Of a stretch of DNA of 64,000 nt, positions 24,092 to 35,990 are shown in pieces. Made by a program: the position numbers and the translations under genes. The notes below the pieces were generated by a model. That model was not told the DNA's origin. It ran no database searches and saw only the letters and a program-made list of their open reading frames with translations. This DNA is from Datnioides undecimradiatus (taxonomy: Eukaryota > Chordata > Actinopteri > Lobotiformes > Datnioididae): positions 1,912,001 to 1,976,000 of the forward strand of contig WARS01000043.1 of NCBI GenBank assembly GCA_008933995.1, written 5' to 3'. Numbering within the stretch: position 1 is the stretch's first letter; each line of letters starts with the position of its first letter.

Positions 24092-25580
24092 ATGGGCAAG
24101 ATCAAAGAGCTGTCAAAGGACGTTAGGGACAAGGTTGTAGACCTGCACAAGGCTGGAATGGGCTGCAAGACCATCAGCAAGAAGCTAGGTGAGAAAGAAA
24201 CCACTGTTGGAGCGATAATTAGAAAATGGAAGAAATACAAGATAAAAGTCAATCGCCCTCGCTCTGGAGCTTCTTGCAAGATCTCACCTCGTGGAGTAAG
24301 GATGATTCTGAGAAAGGTGAGGGATCAGCCCAGAATTACACGGGGGGAGCTAGTTTATGATCTCAAGGGAGCTGGGACCACAGTCACCAAGAAAACCATT
24401 GGTAACACACTTCGCCACAATGGATTGAGATCCTGCAGTGCCCGCAAGGTCCCCCTGTGCAAGAAGGCACATGTACAGGCCTGTCTAAAGTTTGCCAGTG
24501 AACACCTGAATGATTCAGAGAAGGCTTGGGACAATGTGTTATGGTCAGATGAGACCAAAATTGAGCTCTTTGGCATCAACTCAACTCGTGTTTGGAGGCA
24601 AAGAAATGCTGAATATGACCCCAAGAACACCATCCCCACTGACCTCAGGCAGAACACTGAAGATGGGTCTTGGATGGGTCTTCCAGCATGATAATGACCC
24701 AAAACATACGGCCAAGGCAGCAAAGGAGTGGCTCAACACAGACACACTGTACAGGAAGGGTCAGAGCAGGCTCTTTCTTCTGAGGAGACTGCGGTCTTTT
24801 GGAATGAAAGGGGCACTCCTGAAGACCTTTTATGACTCGGTGGTGGCATCTGCCATCCTGTACAGTGTGGTCTGCTGGAGCAGTAGCATCACAGAAAGGG
24901 AGAGGAGGAAACTGGACAAAGTCATCTGAAAGTCCAGCTCTGTCCTGGGCTGCCCTCTGGACTCAATGCAGGAGGTGGATGACAGGAGGGTCCTTGCAAA
25001 ACTGTCATCTATGCTGGACAATGAGTCCCACCGTCTGCAGGACGCCCTGTCAGCTCTGGAGAGCAGCTTTAGCGACAGACTACTCCATCCTCGATGTGTG
25101 AAGGAAAAAGAAAAGATCTTTCCTTCCTGCTGCTGTCAGATTGTAAAATAACCACTCCTGATTTGTGCAATATCTTTATCTTTATTTGTTTATTTTTTAT
25201 TACCACATATTGTACTATTGCTATTCTACTGCTGCTCTTACCTTACTGTTCTTACCTTGCTGTACTGCTCTTACCTTGCTGTTGCAAAAAATGCAATTTC
25301 CCCATTGTGGGACAAATAAAGGTCACTTTAATTAAGAAGAAGCACATTAAGGTCCTGGAGTGGCCCAGTCATTCTCCGGACCTTAATCCCATAGAAAATC
25401 TGTGGAGGAAGCTGAAACTTTGTTGCCAAGCGACAGCCTCGAAACCTTCAGGATTTGGAGAGTATCTGTAAAGAGGAGTGGACCAAAATCCCTCCTGAGA
25501 TGTGTGCAAACCTGGTGACCAACTACAAGAAATGTCTGACCTCTGTGCTCGCCAGCAACGGTTTCTCCACCAAGTACTGA
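24092..25580 (+). pseudogene. Tc1 transposase, inactivated
   Basis: The ATG at 24092 has a good context (caccaccatgg). The N-terminal paired-like HTH DNA-binding region is open ([20 protein letters not shown]...), followed by the first catalytic Asp in [14 protein letters not shown]. After ...DPKNTIPT a stretch of the core, roughly 40-50 codons by family comparison, is deleted and the frame shifts. The second Asp motif is still readable in [18 protein letters not shown]. The frame is then interrupted by about 600 bp of LINE DNA. It resumes at [20 protein letters not shown], with the catalytic Glu in NPIENLW. A further frameshift follows before a family-typical end (tactga, 25575-25580). It cannot encode an active enzyme. 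Confidence 0.9.
24737..25333 (+). mobile_element. 5'-truncated non-LTR retrotransposon tail nested in the Tc1 transposase
   Basis: The insertion splits the Tc1 coding sequence between ...AAKEWL and KKKHIK. It encodes the post-RT C-terminal region of a LINE ORF2 ([50 protein letters not shown]), with an in-frame stop after ...KLDKVI. Its 3' end is ccccattgtgggacaaataaagg. It belongs to the same family as the minus-strand copy at 50409-51000. Clade (CR1/L2/Rex-like versus RTE) is not resolved. No clear target duplication is visible. Confidence 0.8.
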
Positions 25581-25799
25581 GCTTGCGTTTTGCTTGAGGA
25601 TCAAATACTTATTTCACTCAATCAAATACAAATTAATTTATTACCTTTATTTTATGTTTTTTTTCTGGAATTTTTGTTGATATTTTTTCTGTCTGTGTTA
25701 AAATAAACCTACCATAAATTTTATGGACTGTTCATGTCTTTGTAAGGGGGTAAACTTACAAAATCAGTAGGGGATCAAATAATTATTTCCCCCACTGTA

Positions 25800-28700
25800 T
25801 ATAGTGGCTCTGAAAGATGAAAGGATCAGAGTTTCATTAATATGAAACGCTGCACTGAATCCCCCAAACCAATCAACCAACCCGGCCTCTGTACACAAGA
25901 TACATTACATCACTCACGCAATCAGACTTAAGGTGAAAAGCCACGTGCTTTGAAAGGGCTTGTCGTTCACAGTGTATTAACTGTCATAACTTAGACTCAA
26001 TGCTATCTATTCATTTCAGTCCTGAAGTCATTTGAAACAGCAATCATTTATAAAATAAAACTTCCATTTTTCACCCATGTCAGTGCGGTGGTGTGTAGGG
26101 ACCTTTAACACCCACCATGATCTTAATATTTCAGTAGTTTCCACTGACCCAATTTGAAGGTATAATAATTGTAAAACTGTGCAAACTGATTGATATTTAA
26201 AAAAAAATGCCAATAGCTGGTTTTTTTTTTTCTTTGTTTTGACATGACCCCATTTCCCCGTCTGCCTCCATTTGGATTTTCATTTATATTGAAGATGTTT
26301 TGGACTGAAAACCAAAACACACAAACACATACAAGACCTGTTCAAAGACAGTGTGATGGTCTGCATATTTCTCGGGAAACCAGCTGTTTTAATGTATCTG
26401 GGGTTACTGAAGGATAGTGGGCTGTCACTGTGGTTAGCATAACAAGAAAACCACAGTTTTTAACCAAGTATCTTTGCAGTATTGTATTCAATGATACCGT
26501 GCAGATGATTGCATGTTTGGCTATTTAATCTTCTGCCATTCAATGCAGGAAAAAGTCACATATTTAGTTTAATACTGTTATATCATTGTGATCTAGTTCT
26601 ATGTGCCATTTGTGGACACTTTCAGGTTCAGGTTTTGTGTTTTTCCTTTGCCATCGACCACCTGAAACCAGGCACGCGTGTTTCATTTTGACTAACGTGC
26701 AAAGTTTTCACCTTTTTGTAACGTTTCATTCAATCATTTGTGAGTTTGCTATGGAAATGCCTTTTGGTGCCCATTTGTAGTAGCATGAAAAGACTAAAAT
26801 AAACATGAATCAAACAAAACACAAGAAACTCTGCTGGACAGCTCCTACCTGTAGCAGTCAGAGGTTTTCCTTTAGCAGCTAATGGAAAAATATATATTTT
26901 TTCACATCACTGACTGGGTTAAAGTCATAAGCGTGCTTATGACTTATGATAGTATGCCTAGTATGCCATGCAGCAGCAGTTTCACTTCAGAATAAAGACA
27001 GATGGGGCTTTCATTTTCAGGCGGGAACATTCTGTTGACATTCCTTACAACATGTCTTCTGCAGCTTCTTTCTGCAGCTTGACAGATATAGCATTCGTGA
27101 TACTTAAACTGATTTAAATGGGGGAAAAAATACAATAAATTAAAAATTATTACAGGTTTGTCAGTTATTATAGATTGAAAACAGACCTTTTATATGGATT
27201 GTGCAACAATTTTGCTCTGATGCGACTATGCAAAAGTACTTTGCATAGATTCTTCCTTAAACAAATGTATTGAAGGACATATTTCAGTTTTTACATATCT
27301 TGTAGTGATTAGCTTTTTTTATGCATCACATAACAGAAATAAATGCTAACATAGCAGCACATCTTGGGAAAATATAGTCAGCCATCTTACTCACAGCTTC
27401 CGGCTAGGAATCGGATAGGAAGGTTTCGCTGTGTGAAACTTCATTTGGCATGCAAGGTCTGCGCGCCGTTGCAAATAACACATCACAGCAAGTCTGCAAG
27501 CAATCTTTTCATGGGTCACCTTTGGGCAAACTTCAAAAACGTGCAGTTTAGAGGAACAGTACAATTTCTGCTCTAATGACATTTTCAGAGTCTTAATCAA
27601 AGTGGAGATCACCTCCCCCTATATCACTTCCAAGCTTTTAATATCCACTACATCACGAGCACTTTTAGCATATTTACCACTAGCAGTTAATTGAACCCAC
27701 AGAAAGGGCACAGATTTGTTCCCCTTCATTTGCTTCATCGGAAACCAAAGCCATTCTTTTCAACTCACCACAGGACTTCAAGCTGTGGTTAAATCTGCTG
27801 AAGATGTCTCAGTGGAAACAGCTACTGTATCCGGGGTTTCATTAAAGTGGTTATGGTTATACATCTTTCCCCTCATCTTATGCTCTCCTCCTTAATTTCC
27901 AAGATAAGAGCAGACCCCAGTCCCTTCCTGAGCTCCTGCAGAGGTACCTAATAGAGGACACACTTCAAATTAGGCACCTCAAGTAAGTGGGACATTATGT
28001 ATAAACTAGAGCTCTAGTACGTGAAGCCATGACTCACATTTGCACGGCCAATGGTCATTTGGGTCAGTTTTTGTAATACGAATCATTACAAATGATGTAA
28101 AAGCTAACAGTAGCCCGAGTGCACCATTTGTCTTAATTATGCCATGACGTGGGCGTTTTTACATAAAGGGTCTTATTAGCATGGGGCAGAAATAAGAACA
28201 GAGTGCATTTTAAATTGGACTAAAATAACTACATGCCTACATTAACATGTTTAAAATGCATGATTAAAATGCAATAAAACTTCGTGGAGGTGTTCTACTG
28301 CGTGTATTGCGTGTCTTTGGGCCAAAAGTAATGGTGTAAGTCGCATTAGCATGACCCAACTCCACTTTTCTACAAAGTGCATTCAAATACCCCATATTTG
28401 CATAGTTGTTTAGCCACAGTGGCTACGTTAATATGTGGAGTAACAGAAAGACGCTTGTTTACACTTGAGCTTAGCAGAGTTTAACTCACTCTTATCACAG
28501 ATAATACATCAAAACCTCTGCTTGTAGATCGTCATCAGATCGCGCATAAAGAATGAATCCCCCCCATTTCACTTTGAAAACAAACCTGGGTGGTTGCATT
28601 TGAATATAGGATATATTCAGGATATTCAGGGACCCAGGATCTTGAATTGGCAGATTGAAGAATGAACGGTGCTGAAATGAAGATATAACCTTTTGTTGAG

Positions 28701-28813
28701 CAGCTGGATTATTTGGTAAATTTGCCGATCACTGCTGTATTTTCTTTTAGCCGGGGCTTATATTTAGATTTCTTATTCCTCGTCTGTTTTTCCTCTGACT
28801 GACAAGGCAGTAC
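25800..28813. other. intergenic, no gene seen
   Basis: AT-rich with short open frames only. The region around 27960-28400 is rich in ATTA/TAAT words, like distal enhancers, but no conclusion is possible from one sequence. Confidence 0.45.
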
Positions 28814-29275
28814 GTCTGAACCCAAACACACGACTCAGGAGACGGGTAATCCAAAAATAAACAAGTTTATTAACACAAAGTATTAACAGAATATCACTCA
28901 GAAGAGGAAGCAAAAAAACTCAAAATCACTCTCACAAGGAAAAAGGCAACTAGAAAAATTCACAAAGTGACAAATGAAAAACTCAACAAGTCAAAAGGCA
29001 AGAAGGCGATACTTAGCAAAGGACAAGGGAGCATGGACAGGGACCTGAGACTAGTTGTCAACATAACAAAACGGGACAAACTGGCAAAAGACAGTGGAAG
29101 ACGCAGGAGGGTAGGGAGCACAGGCGAAGGCAATCAGGACAGGGAAGACAATCAGGCAGCCACCTGAAACAAGAGGGACGTTAGTTTTCAAAATAAAAAC
29201 AGGAAGTCACGAGACAAGACAGACACTAAAACGAAACTAAACATAACAAACTTTACTTGACTATGACACTGACTG
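28814..29275 (-). repeat. dispersed repeat, copy 1 of a four-member group
   Basis: Read on the minus strand it shares the layout of 38385-38800, 43030-43170 and 53515-53700: a gtcatag/gtcatgg-type start, then acttcctgttt, then a CACCTG- or CAGGTGG-containing block. On the plus strand it contains cccaaacacacgactcagg and aaaaacaggaagtcacg. This probably belongs to a common fish DNA element or LTR fragment; the family is not assigned. Confidence 0.4.
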
Positions 29276-30641
29276 ACTCTGCAATGCTAATTGGTTTCAA
29301 TCATGTGTTTTTAAAAAGGAAAAACAGTCATTTAGAATAATTTTAGTAATGCTTCTTTTGTTTTTCATCAAAATTACACTACTAAGATTGTTCACCTTCT
29401 TTGTTTTTGGATTCATTTCAAGTGGTTGTGGTGATTTGATGGTTTTCTTTTGCTTTTCCTCTGGATTACTTACATGGGTGTCACCCGTTATGTTTAATTC
29501 GAAACAATTAAACACAATAAAAAAAAAACAGTCACCAAAAAACAAAAATCCCACTTTGCCACCAGCCCCTGTAATCATTTCACTGTATTCCTATAGTGAG
29601 TTATGTCTCAGTTTTATACAGTATTATATTACCAACATAAGCATTGCTAACAAAGAGGCTTTATAGTTTGTGACTGCTCTGGTCGGTTGGCTTATTGCTA
29701 AAGCTGGATCACATCCTATTTTGTTGCTAAGTGCAACCCAGTGCACCTTTTGCTGTTAAAAGCAGAAACTCTTAAGTTCCACAAAGAAATCAAAACATCT
29801 TCTGTTTTTTTTTGGGGGGGGGGTTTCCATATCTGAAATGTAGAACATCAGCAGGTAGTGAGTAACATTGACTGGATGCCCCAGATCCAGACTGTTTTGA
29901 GCATTTCATAGACCCTACCCGTTTGACAAAAGCAGCAGGGTCGATGGACTTGCAGAAAGAGTGTCATTTGCGCAGTGCAGTAATTGGACCTCATAGCACA
30001 GCCCTAAGAAAATGCTGGTGTGAAAAGTATGATAAGGCCAGGGTATTTTCAGCAGGATCCGGACCTTATCTAATCTCTGTTCGCAGGGAAAATGCTCTCA
30101 GCATGAATGTATTAAAGTAGAGAGGAAAAGAGATATTTGCCTAAAATTAATAGTGTGAATATTTGTCATTACACAGCATAACAGCCCTGTAGACAATAGC
30201 GCCAGTTGTTACTCGAATGATAACAGCGTTGTCATTTCTAGTTTGAATAACACACCAAAGGGAATTTTTTAAAAATCAGGCCTGCTCCACAGGTGCTGAA
30301 TTCTGTTTTTACACTATAAACTGTACAAGTACACAAAACCGCAAGAAACACAACTGCTCTGATTGGCTGCTTTTCTCTAAAGCCACCATGGCCCACTATG
30401 AAGCTTTTGATTGTATCTCAAGTCTTTCTGTAGCACAGGGAGTTTGCCGGGCTGTTAGGGGAAGGTGGTTGAAAGGTGGATGAGGTTGGTCTCCAGGTTA
30501 GGATAATCTCATCAGAAGATCTGTTTAGTAGCAGCTATTGCATAATCGTGTAATTAGCCGGCAGCATCCGTTTAGTAATGAATATCAATTAACATAAAAG
30601 GACCTTGTCGTCATACTCAGTGGTTTCTCCCACAGTGGAGA
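29276..30641. other. intergenic, no gene seen
   Basis: Contains a T9-G10 homopolymer junction at 29805-29823. No recognisable gene or repeat was seen otherwise. Confidence 0.45.
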
Positions 30642-30649
30642 GCTTTGAA

Positions 30650-31113
30650 CAGTGGTTTAAAGTAACTAAGTACATTGCCTCAACTACTGTACTACTACTC
30701 TGCAAATTCTAGATACTGCATGGTACTAGCTACATGTGAGTATTTCTATTTCTTCTACTTGTGCTTCTACTCCACTACACTGATCTGACGGCTTTAGTTA
30801 CTTTTTATATACAAGAACATACCATTTAGCCCACTTACAGTAGATGTAATGAAGCACTTTAATCTGCACAGTAGTACACAAGGCATATAAAACTGGCTCT
30901 ACGTTGATGAACTACGTGCTCTTACATAAACCAGAATAATACAATACTACATTATAAAATAAAACCGGTTGATAAGAACCGATCTGCATCATCGGTACTT
31001 TAACTTTCAGTTATATGTCTGGGCTTTTGCTTGATTAACATTTTGATTGCAGGACTTACAACTGTATTCCTGCTTTTACATGAAAAAGCATATCAGTGCT
31101 TTTTCCACTACTG
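30650..31113. mobile_element. non-autonomous hAT-like element with 8-bp target duplication
   Basis: The ends are CAGTGGTTTAAAGTAACTA... and ...GCTTTTTCCACTACTG, imperfect inverted repeats of CAGTGGTGGAA type. The flanks gctttgaa (30642-30649) and actttgaa (31114-31121) match at 7 of 8 positions, as expected for an old hAT target duplication. The interior (taactaagtacat, cttctactccactac, gcaggacttacaact) matches the layout of a very common teleost repeat of about 500 bp. No coding capacity. Confidence 0.7.
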
Positions 31114-31121
31114 ACTTTGAA

Positions 31122-34100
31122 CAATTCTTATGGAAGTTGTAGCCCTTTTTATATATTGTGCATCTTTTTAATGGACAATGCAACTAGAAAATGAGGTAAC
31201 CAAGGAGCCAAACTGCATCGCTAACATCTCTATAGGGTTCCCCTTTATATGAGAAATACTGGAAAAGTGTCCCCTTGAATCTCCCTATGGTAGATGAAAC
31301 ATGTTTGAGAGGACAAAGCGTGTAAAGTGCCCTCAAGGGTGCCTGGCCTCACTGTGCATCCACTTCTGGCAATACTGAATGTGCACCTTACAGCCCATGG
31401 TTTTAACTGTAAAAACTTGCAGATACTCCAAACCAGCTACCGGCCTGATTCTTCTCCTTCTTCTTCTGCTTTCATGAATTGTCGTTTAAGGCTACATATC
31501 TTAGGCAGAGCTTCTGTTTTCTTAGATAATGGAAAAACTCAACTGGGCTCTCCAGCCTCCAGAACAGCTCTATGTCTGAGAAATGTTTATAAAACTCCAA
31601 TCTGCTGTGCAAGCTGTAACAGCTTCACAGAGTGACGGCGTTTCACTGGCAATGTTTTATGCATTAGATTTATTTAACGTGCAGTCATAATCCATACTTG
31701 TAACAAAAATAGGGACTAAATAAGGAGCGCAGCCAAGTGCCATCTGATACCAACATTCTGGTTGAATAGGAATGATTACGCATGTCACATATTTAAAGCT
31801 ATAGTTGGTCTGGATCAAAGCTAAAGTGGAAGGTTACCGGCCACTAGTATTGAGTGTTTGGGTGAGACGTGAGAATCTCTGAGGTGAATTTCACCAGTCT
31901 TTCTGGCGCTTGAAATCACCTGCGTAAAGTCGAATTACATGCTCTCACGCATCCTAATACATCCATCTGCAGACGCTTCCTATCTGTCTAGACCGAGAGG
32001 CAGACGGATAGAAGGAGAAAGCCAGAGTTGGGTGCACAGCAAACATTTTGTATTTAAAGAGCTGTTACGACAGCCTGTGCCCGACGTTGAAAAGCTGAAC
32101 TTGACAGATTGCACGCAGTCATTCACAGCAGTTAGCCGTAACGTTGGGGTCTTATAGTAGCTGCTTTATACAAAAGCCACTTAAATGTAAGTCTAATGCA
32201 TTGTGACACCTTTCTGCTTCATTGGGCTGATGTCAAACTTCCTACACTGCTTGCTGCCATTAACCAAATGCTTTTTGGGTGGCTAGTATGGAAACAGTGG
32301 GGTGCATGAACAAGACAGGCTGATTGCAGTCAGAGAGGGGATACGCAACTGAGAAAATCAGTTATATTTGAATAGGGTATGGAGATGTGGCTGGGTGGAC
32401 TTGAATTGGTTCCTTTACTCTGATGTGTTGTTTGAAGTCCAACTGAAGGGTTTTTCATGTAAATAAACACTTGTTTATTTACATCCGTGACTTTACTGGT
32501 GCAGATGTAGAGCCTGAGGTGTGCTGACTGGAGATAAGGTCCAGTCCGGCCCCAGTTCGTTCTTTTAATTACATTCAAATGTAATTCCGCATTAATGCAA
32601 CTTCAGTTTTTTGGGACATCATTTAGTCCTGCATGGCCATTTTATTGTCTACAGCTAATCTAGCAATGAAGGGCAAAGTTAGCAAATCAACTGAACCGAA
32701 AGGTAGATCTCTGCTGGTTTAACTTGACACCAATCACCAAAGAAGGCAGTATTTTGTATATGGTCTCCTTTTCTTTGAAACGTCTCTACGCACAACAATG
32801 CAGCTAGGTTTTTAACTGTTTATTTGCTCTCTTGAACTGAGCTGCACGACCGCTTTCAATTGATAAGCTGAGAGGAAATAAATTCAAGAAGGGTAGCTCG
32901 TCCCTCCCACATCGCACTTCCTGTGGTATGCTCATCTGCCCTTGTGCGTTCGCTTTGAAACTAAATGGTCGGTGTTTAGCGGCTGTGCTGTTATTGTTGT
33001 ACACAAAGCAACTGTACAGTATACGAGTGATGCTGATTCTGCCTCGAGGGTTTAGAAGCTTTTCTAAAAGTTCAAAGGTCAGTTTTTGCACTTGTTAGTG
33101 TACTTGTTAGTGTGCCGGGGCTGATTTTTGGGTCAGCGGCTGGGGTCAGGGTTAGGTAAGCAGTGGTTATGATTTACAGTAAATTTATATCCACGAACAC
33201 ATATAAATCATCAAATTTTAGGGTGAAGACGCTCCAGGTTAGGGCCAGGCTTTGTGTGAGTCTCTAGGGAACAAATGTCAGTCATTGTAATGTCCTCTGA
33301 ACACCACAACTTGTGCGTGTGTGTGTGTTGTGCGGCAGCTCAGCCTGTCTTGTCTTGATACTTACCCAGAGGGCCTGTTTTCTCACTCATTTCCCTCTAG
33401 CCGCCAAGCAAACTGTGACCAGTGACACAAAGGTGAGATTTGTGCTTTACTGAAAAGGTTTTCTAACAGTGCTTTTTCTGTTTCACAAAAGAAAAATACA
33501 AACTGGTTGTTGGAAAATGTACCTCTGGTTAGGCGGCCACACAACCCCTTCCCCGAGCTTTCCTATGGGACTATGGGGCTGACCATAATACACAGTATGA
33601 CTGTCTGGCTCGGGTGTGTGCCACAGCAGGGAAGCGTTAAAGGTGCTGTTACGTCAGCTTGGTGAAAAGACACATCCTCTCCTGCTCTCTTGACTGTCTT
33701 ATTTAATATAGGGTTGGTTTGCCCAGCCACAGTGATTGACAGTTAGAAGATGCCTGCCAAGGTTAGTCATGGTTCTGGACATTCTGTTGTAATGCACTGG
33801 CCTCTGGCTATGAGTACTGCACCCCGAGGCTACAAGCCCTGCATGCTTTCTGCTTAAGGACGAGGGGAGCAGAACCGAACCACCTTTTGTGCAACAGCAT
33901 TCAGATATCACACACAGTGAAGTGTGTTTTCAACCGAGGCCGATCCAAAGGAGGCCAGGGAGATACAAAATGTTTGGTTATAGTCAGAAAATTATAGTGC
34001 ACGCATTTCACAGTGACAGCCAAGAGTAAAAAAGATATGAAAAGGAGAGAAAAGAAGGAAACAGAATCCAGAGACACTGATAAAAGGAAACAGCCAGTCA

Positions 34101-34835
34101 CAGCTTTGTGACGCTGTTGCGGCTGTGATGATGATAACAGCTTTGTAGAGGACAACAGTCAATTGTTGTTTAAAATCAATATCTGGGAGTCGTACGATGA
34201 CTGAATAAATATGAGGCATCCCCACAGTGTGCATCGGTCTCCCACTGAGAGCAGTTACCTAATTTTATCCTAATTATGATCTATTGGCTGCAGTAGCCAA
34301 CCTGAGGAGTTGCTTCATAGCTCTCTAATCTGCTGTTATTCATATCTAATAATTTAACTCGATTCATAATAAGGTACAACCTTTGTGTATGGTGACCTGC
34401 GAGCCCTATCCAAAATAGCGAATCATCTTTTCACAAAGTCTTGAAAGAGAGTGCCACACATACATCTGCTATCCACATGTGACAACACTGGACACAGAAA
34501 GTGCAGGAGCACAGCCACATTTGTCATACATGAAAGTGATATAAAGAAGAATTCAACAAAAGTGCATGCGGGCGCAGGTTTCCTTTTCATATCCTTCACA
34601 CTCAGTAATAATAACGGGAGTTCTTTTATCCAGCATTTAAATGCATGAATAAAACCACAACATATATAAAGCTTTATCTGTTCTTTGGTACCGTTGTTGC
34701 TTTTACTGCCATGCTTTCGATGGATAGAAAGCATACCTGCAGCTTAGTTAAAAGAGAGCCAGCCACTGGCTTCTCCCAGCGTTATTCCTTATCATGTCAG
34801 CAAAAATGCACAGGAAGAGGGTAGATGGTACTCAG
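31122..34835. other. intergenic, no gene seen
   Basis: No recognisable protein. A small tandem (acttgttagtgt twice, near 33091-33111) and a short (GT)n near 33317-33328 are the only local structures seen. Confidence 0.45.
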
Positions 34836-35068
34836 CTGTGGCTCAGTGGTAGAGCGGGTCGTCCACCCATCCAAGGATTGGTGGATTGATCCCTGGCTCC
34901 TCTGGGCTGCGTGCTGAAGCGTCCTTGGCAAGATGCTAAACCCCAAATTGCCCCCCGATGCTGCACCATCGGTGTATGAATGGGTTAGAAATCCTTAGTT
35001 TCTTTTGGTGTGAATGGGTGAATGTCACTTTGAGTGGTCACATGACACAGGCCGCTTACCATTATATA
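34836..35068 (+). repeat. tRNA-derived SINE
   Basis: The pol III A box TGGCTCAGTGG (34839-34849) and a degenerate B box GGATTGATCCC (34883-34893) are spaced as in a tRNA. The body has the familiar ccttggcaagatgctaaacc, caccatcggtgtatgaatg and gaatgggtgaatgt. It ends around cactttgagtggtc, then accattatatatcat. This structure is typical of a widespread fish SINE with a LINE-like tail. Confidence 0.78.
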
Positions 35069-35689
35069 TCATCATAGGTCGTAAAGATAACATTTTTGTT
35101 CTGCTTTGGGTTCAAACCATCCCATTAAAATGTGAAATATACTAAATTATTAGGTTCACGCACTTTAAGGTCTGCATGAAGCGGTTTGGTTCTCAGTATT
35201 TTCTCTGATTCAAAGCAATCAACCAATCAAATGTCACCTTTTTTCAGCATGGAATGGGCTCATTGTTGCCCCCTGCGGCCGTCGGAGGAAAGTTACCACA
35301 ACAACCGAGGTTCTCACCAACCATTAAGCACCAGTGGATGTTTTCCTCCCACTGGCCTCAGGGGGCAGTACACAGCATAATGAGGTGAAGAAGATAATGC
35401 TCTAAACTTATTTGGAAAGTGACGTATGAGTGTATCAGACGTATTTTCAAACATATCCCAGCAGAAAAACCATTTAAAGAGCTTCTTTTGGGCATTGTAT
35501 GCCACCTTATCATGGTTAAAGGGTTTGACAGCCCTAATGACCCTAGGAGATATGTTGCAGGAGGCAATTTGACCATGGTAGATTCTCCCAAGGCCAACTG
35601 GTCTTAAGTGATGGGACAGACTAAGTGTGGTTCAACAAGACCCATGACATAAAGAAAGAGAAGAACAAGGGTTAGTGCACCCTGTTGCA

Positions 35690-35990
35690 TGCCCCTGCCG
35701 CTAGCGCCTGGTGACTGGACCTTCGCACATGTAATTGGGTGGGCAGAGGCCAAAGCATGTACATGGGCCCAGCATCCTGCAGGAGGAGTCACAGGGTGCC
35801 GGTGCAATGTGATTCAGGTGGCAGTCAAGGGAGGGTGCCTTGCTGTCCGATACCCTGTTGCTGAAAGCGACTTTTGCAACATGTCTGGGTAACCACCCTA
35901 TTGTTAAATACCTCATGTATCGGCTTACCTACTTTACTTTGTATAATGTTATTCTATGCTGAATATCTTTAATAAACTTGTGACACCGTT
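35690..35990 (+). repeat. RTE-type LINE 5' region fragment or derived SINE
   Basis: Phrases such as tcctgcaggaggagtcacag, gtgccggtgcaatgtg, caggtggcagtcaagggag and tgccttgctgtccgatacc match, from memory, the GC-rich 5' leader that precedes the endonuclease ORF in fish RTE-type LINEs. No endonuclease sequence follows. Instead an AT-rich segment runs to aataaacttgtgacaccg and a T8-G11 run. It could be a rearranged LINE or a SINE using a LINE leader. Confidence 0.5.

Larger units (their letters stand above)
23735..25797 (+). mobile_element. Tc1/mariner transposon with complete inverted repeats and a nested LINE
   Basis: The 2,063-bp element is flanked by TA (23733-23734 and 25798-25799). Its outer ends begin CAGTGGTTGAAATAATTATT on the left and the complement of aataattatttcccccactg on the right. 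The inverted repeats are about 210 bp long. They contain an inner repeat of the end motif (aagtatttgatcccctac at about 23923 and its complement near 25600), the IR/DR arrangement of several fish Tc1 families. The transposase inside is broken (see its entry). Intact ends mean it could still be recognised by a transposase in trans. Confidence 0.92.

Noticed and set aside
24355-24723. 122-codon minus-strand frame
   Set aside because: Antisense of the Tc1 transposase pseudogene.
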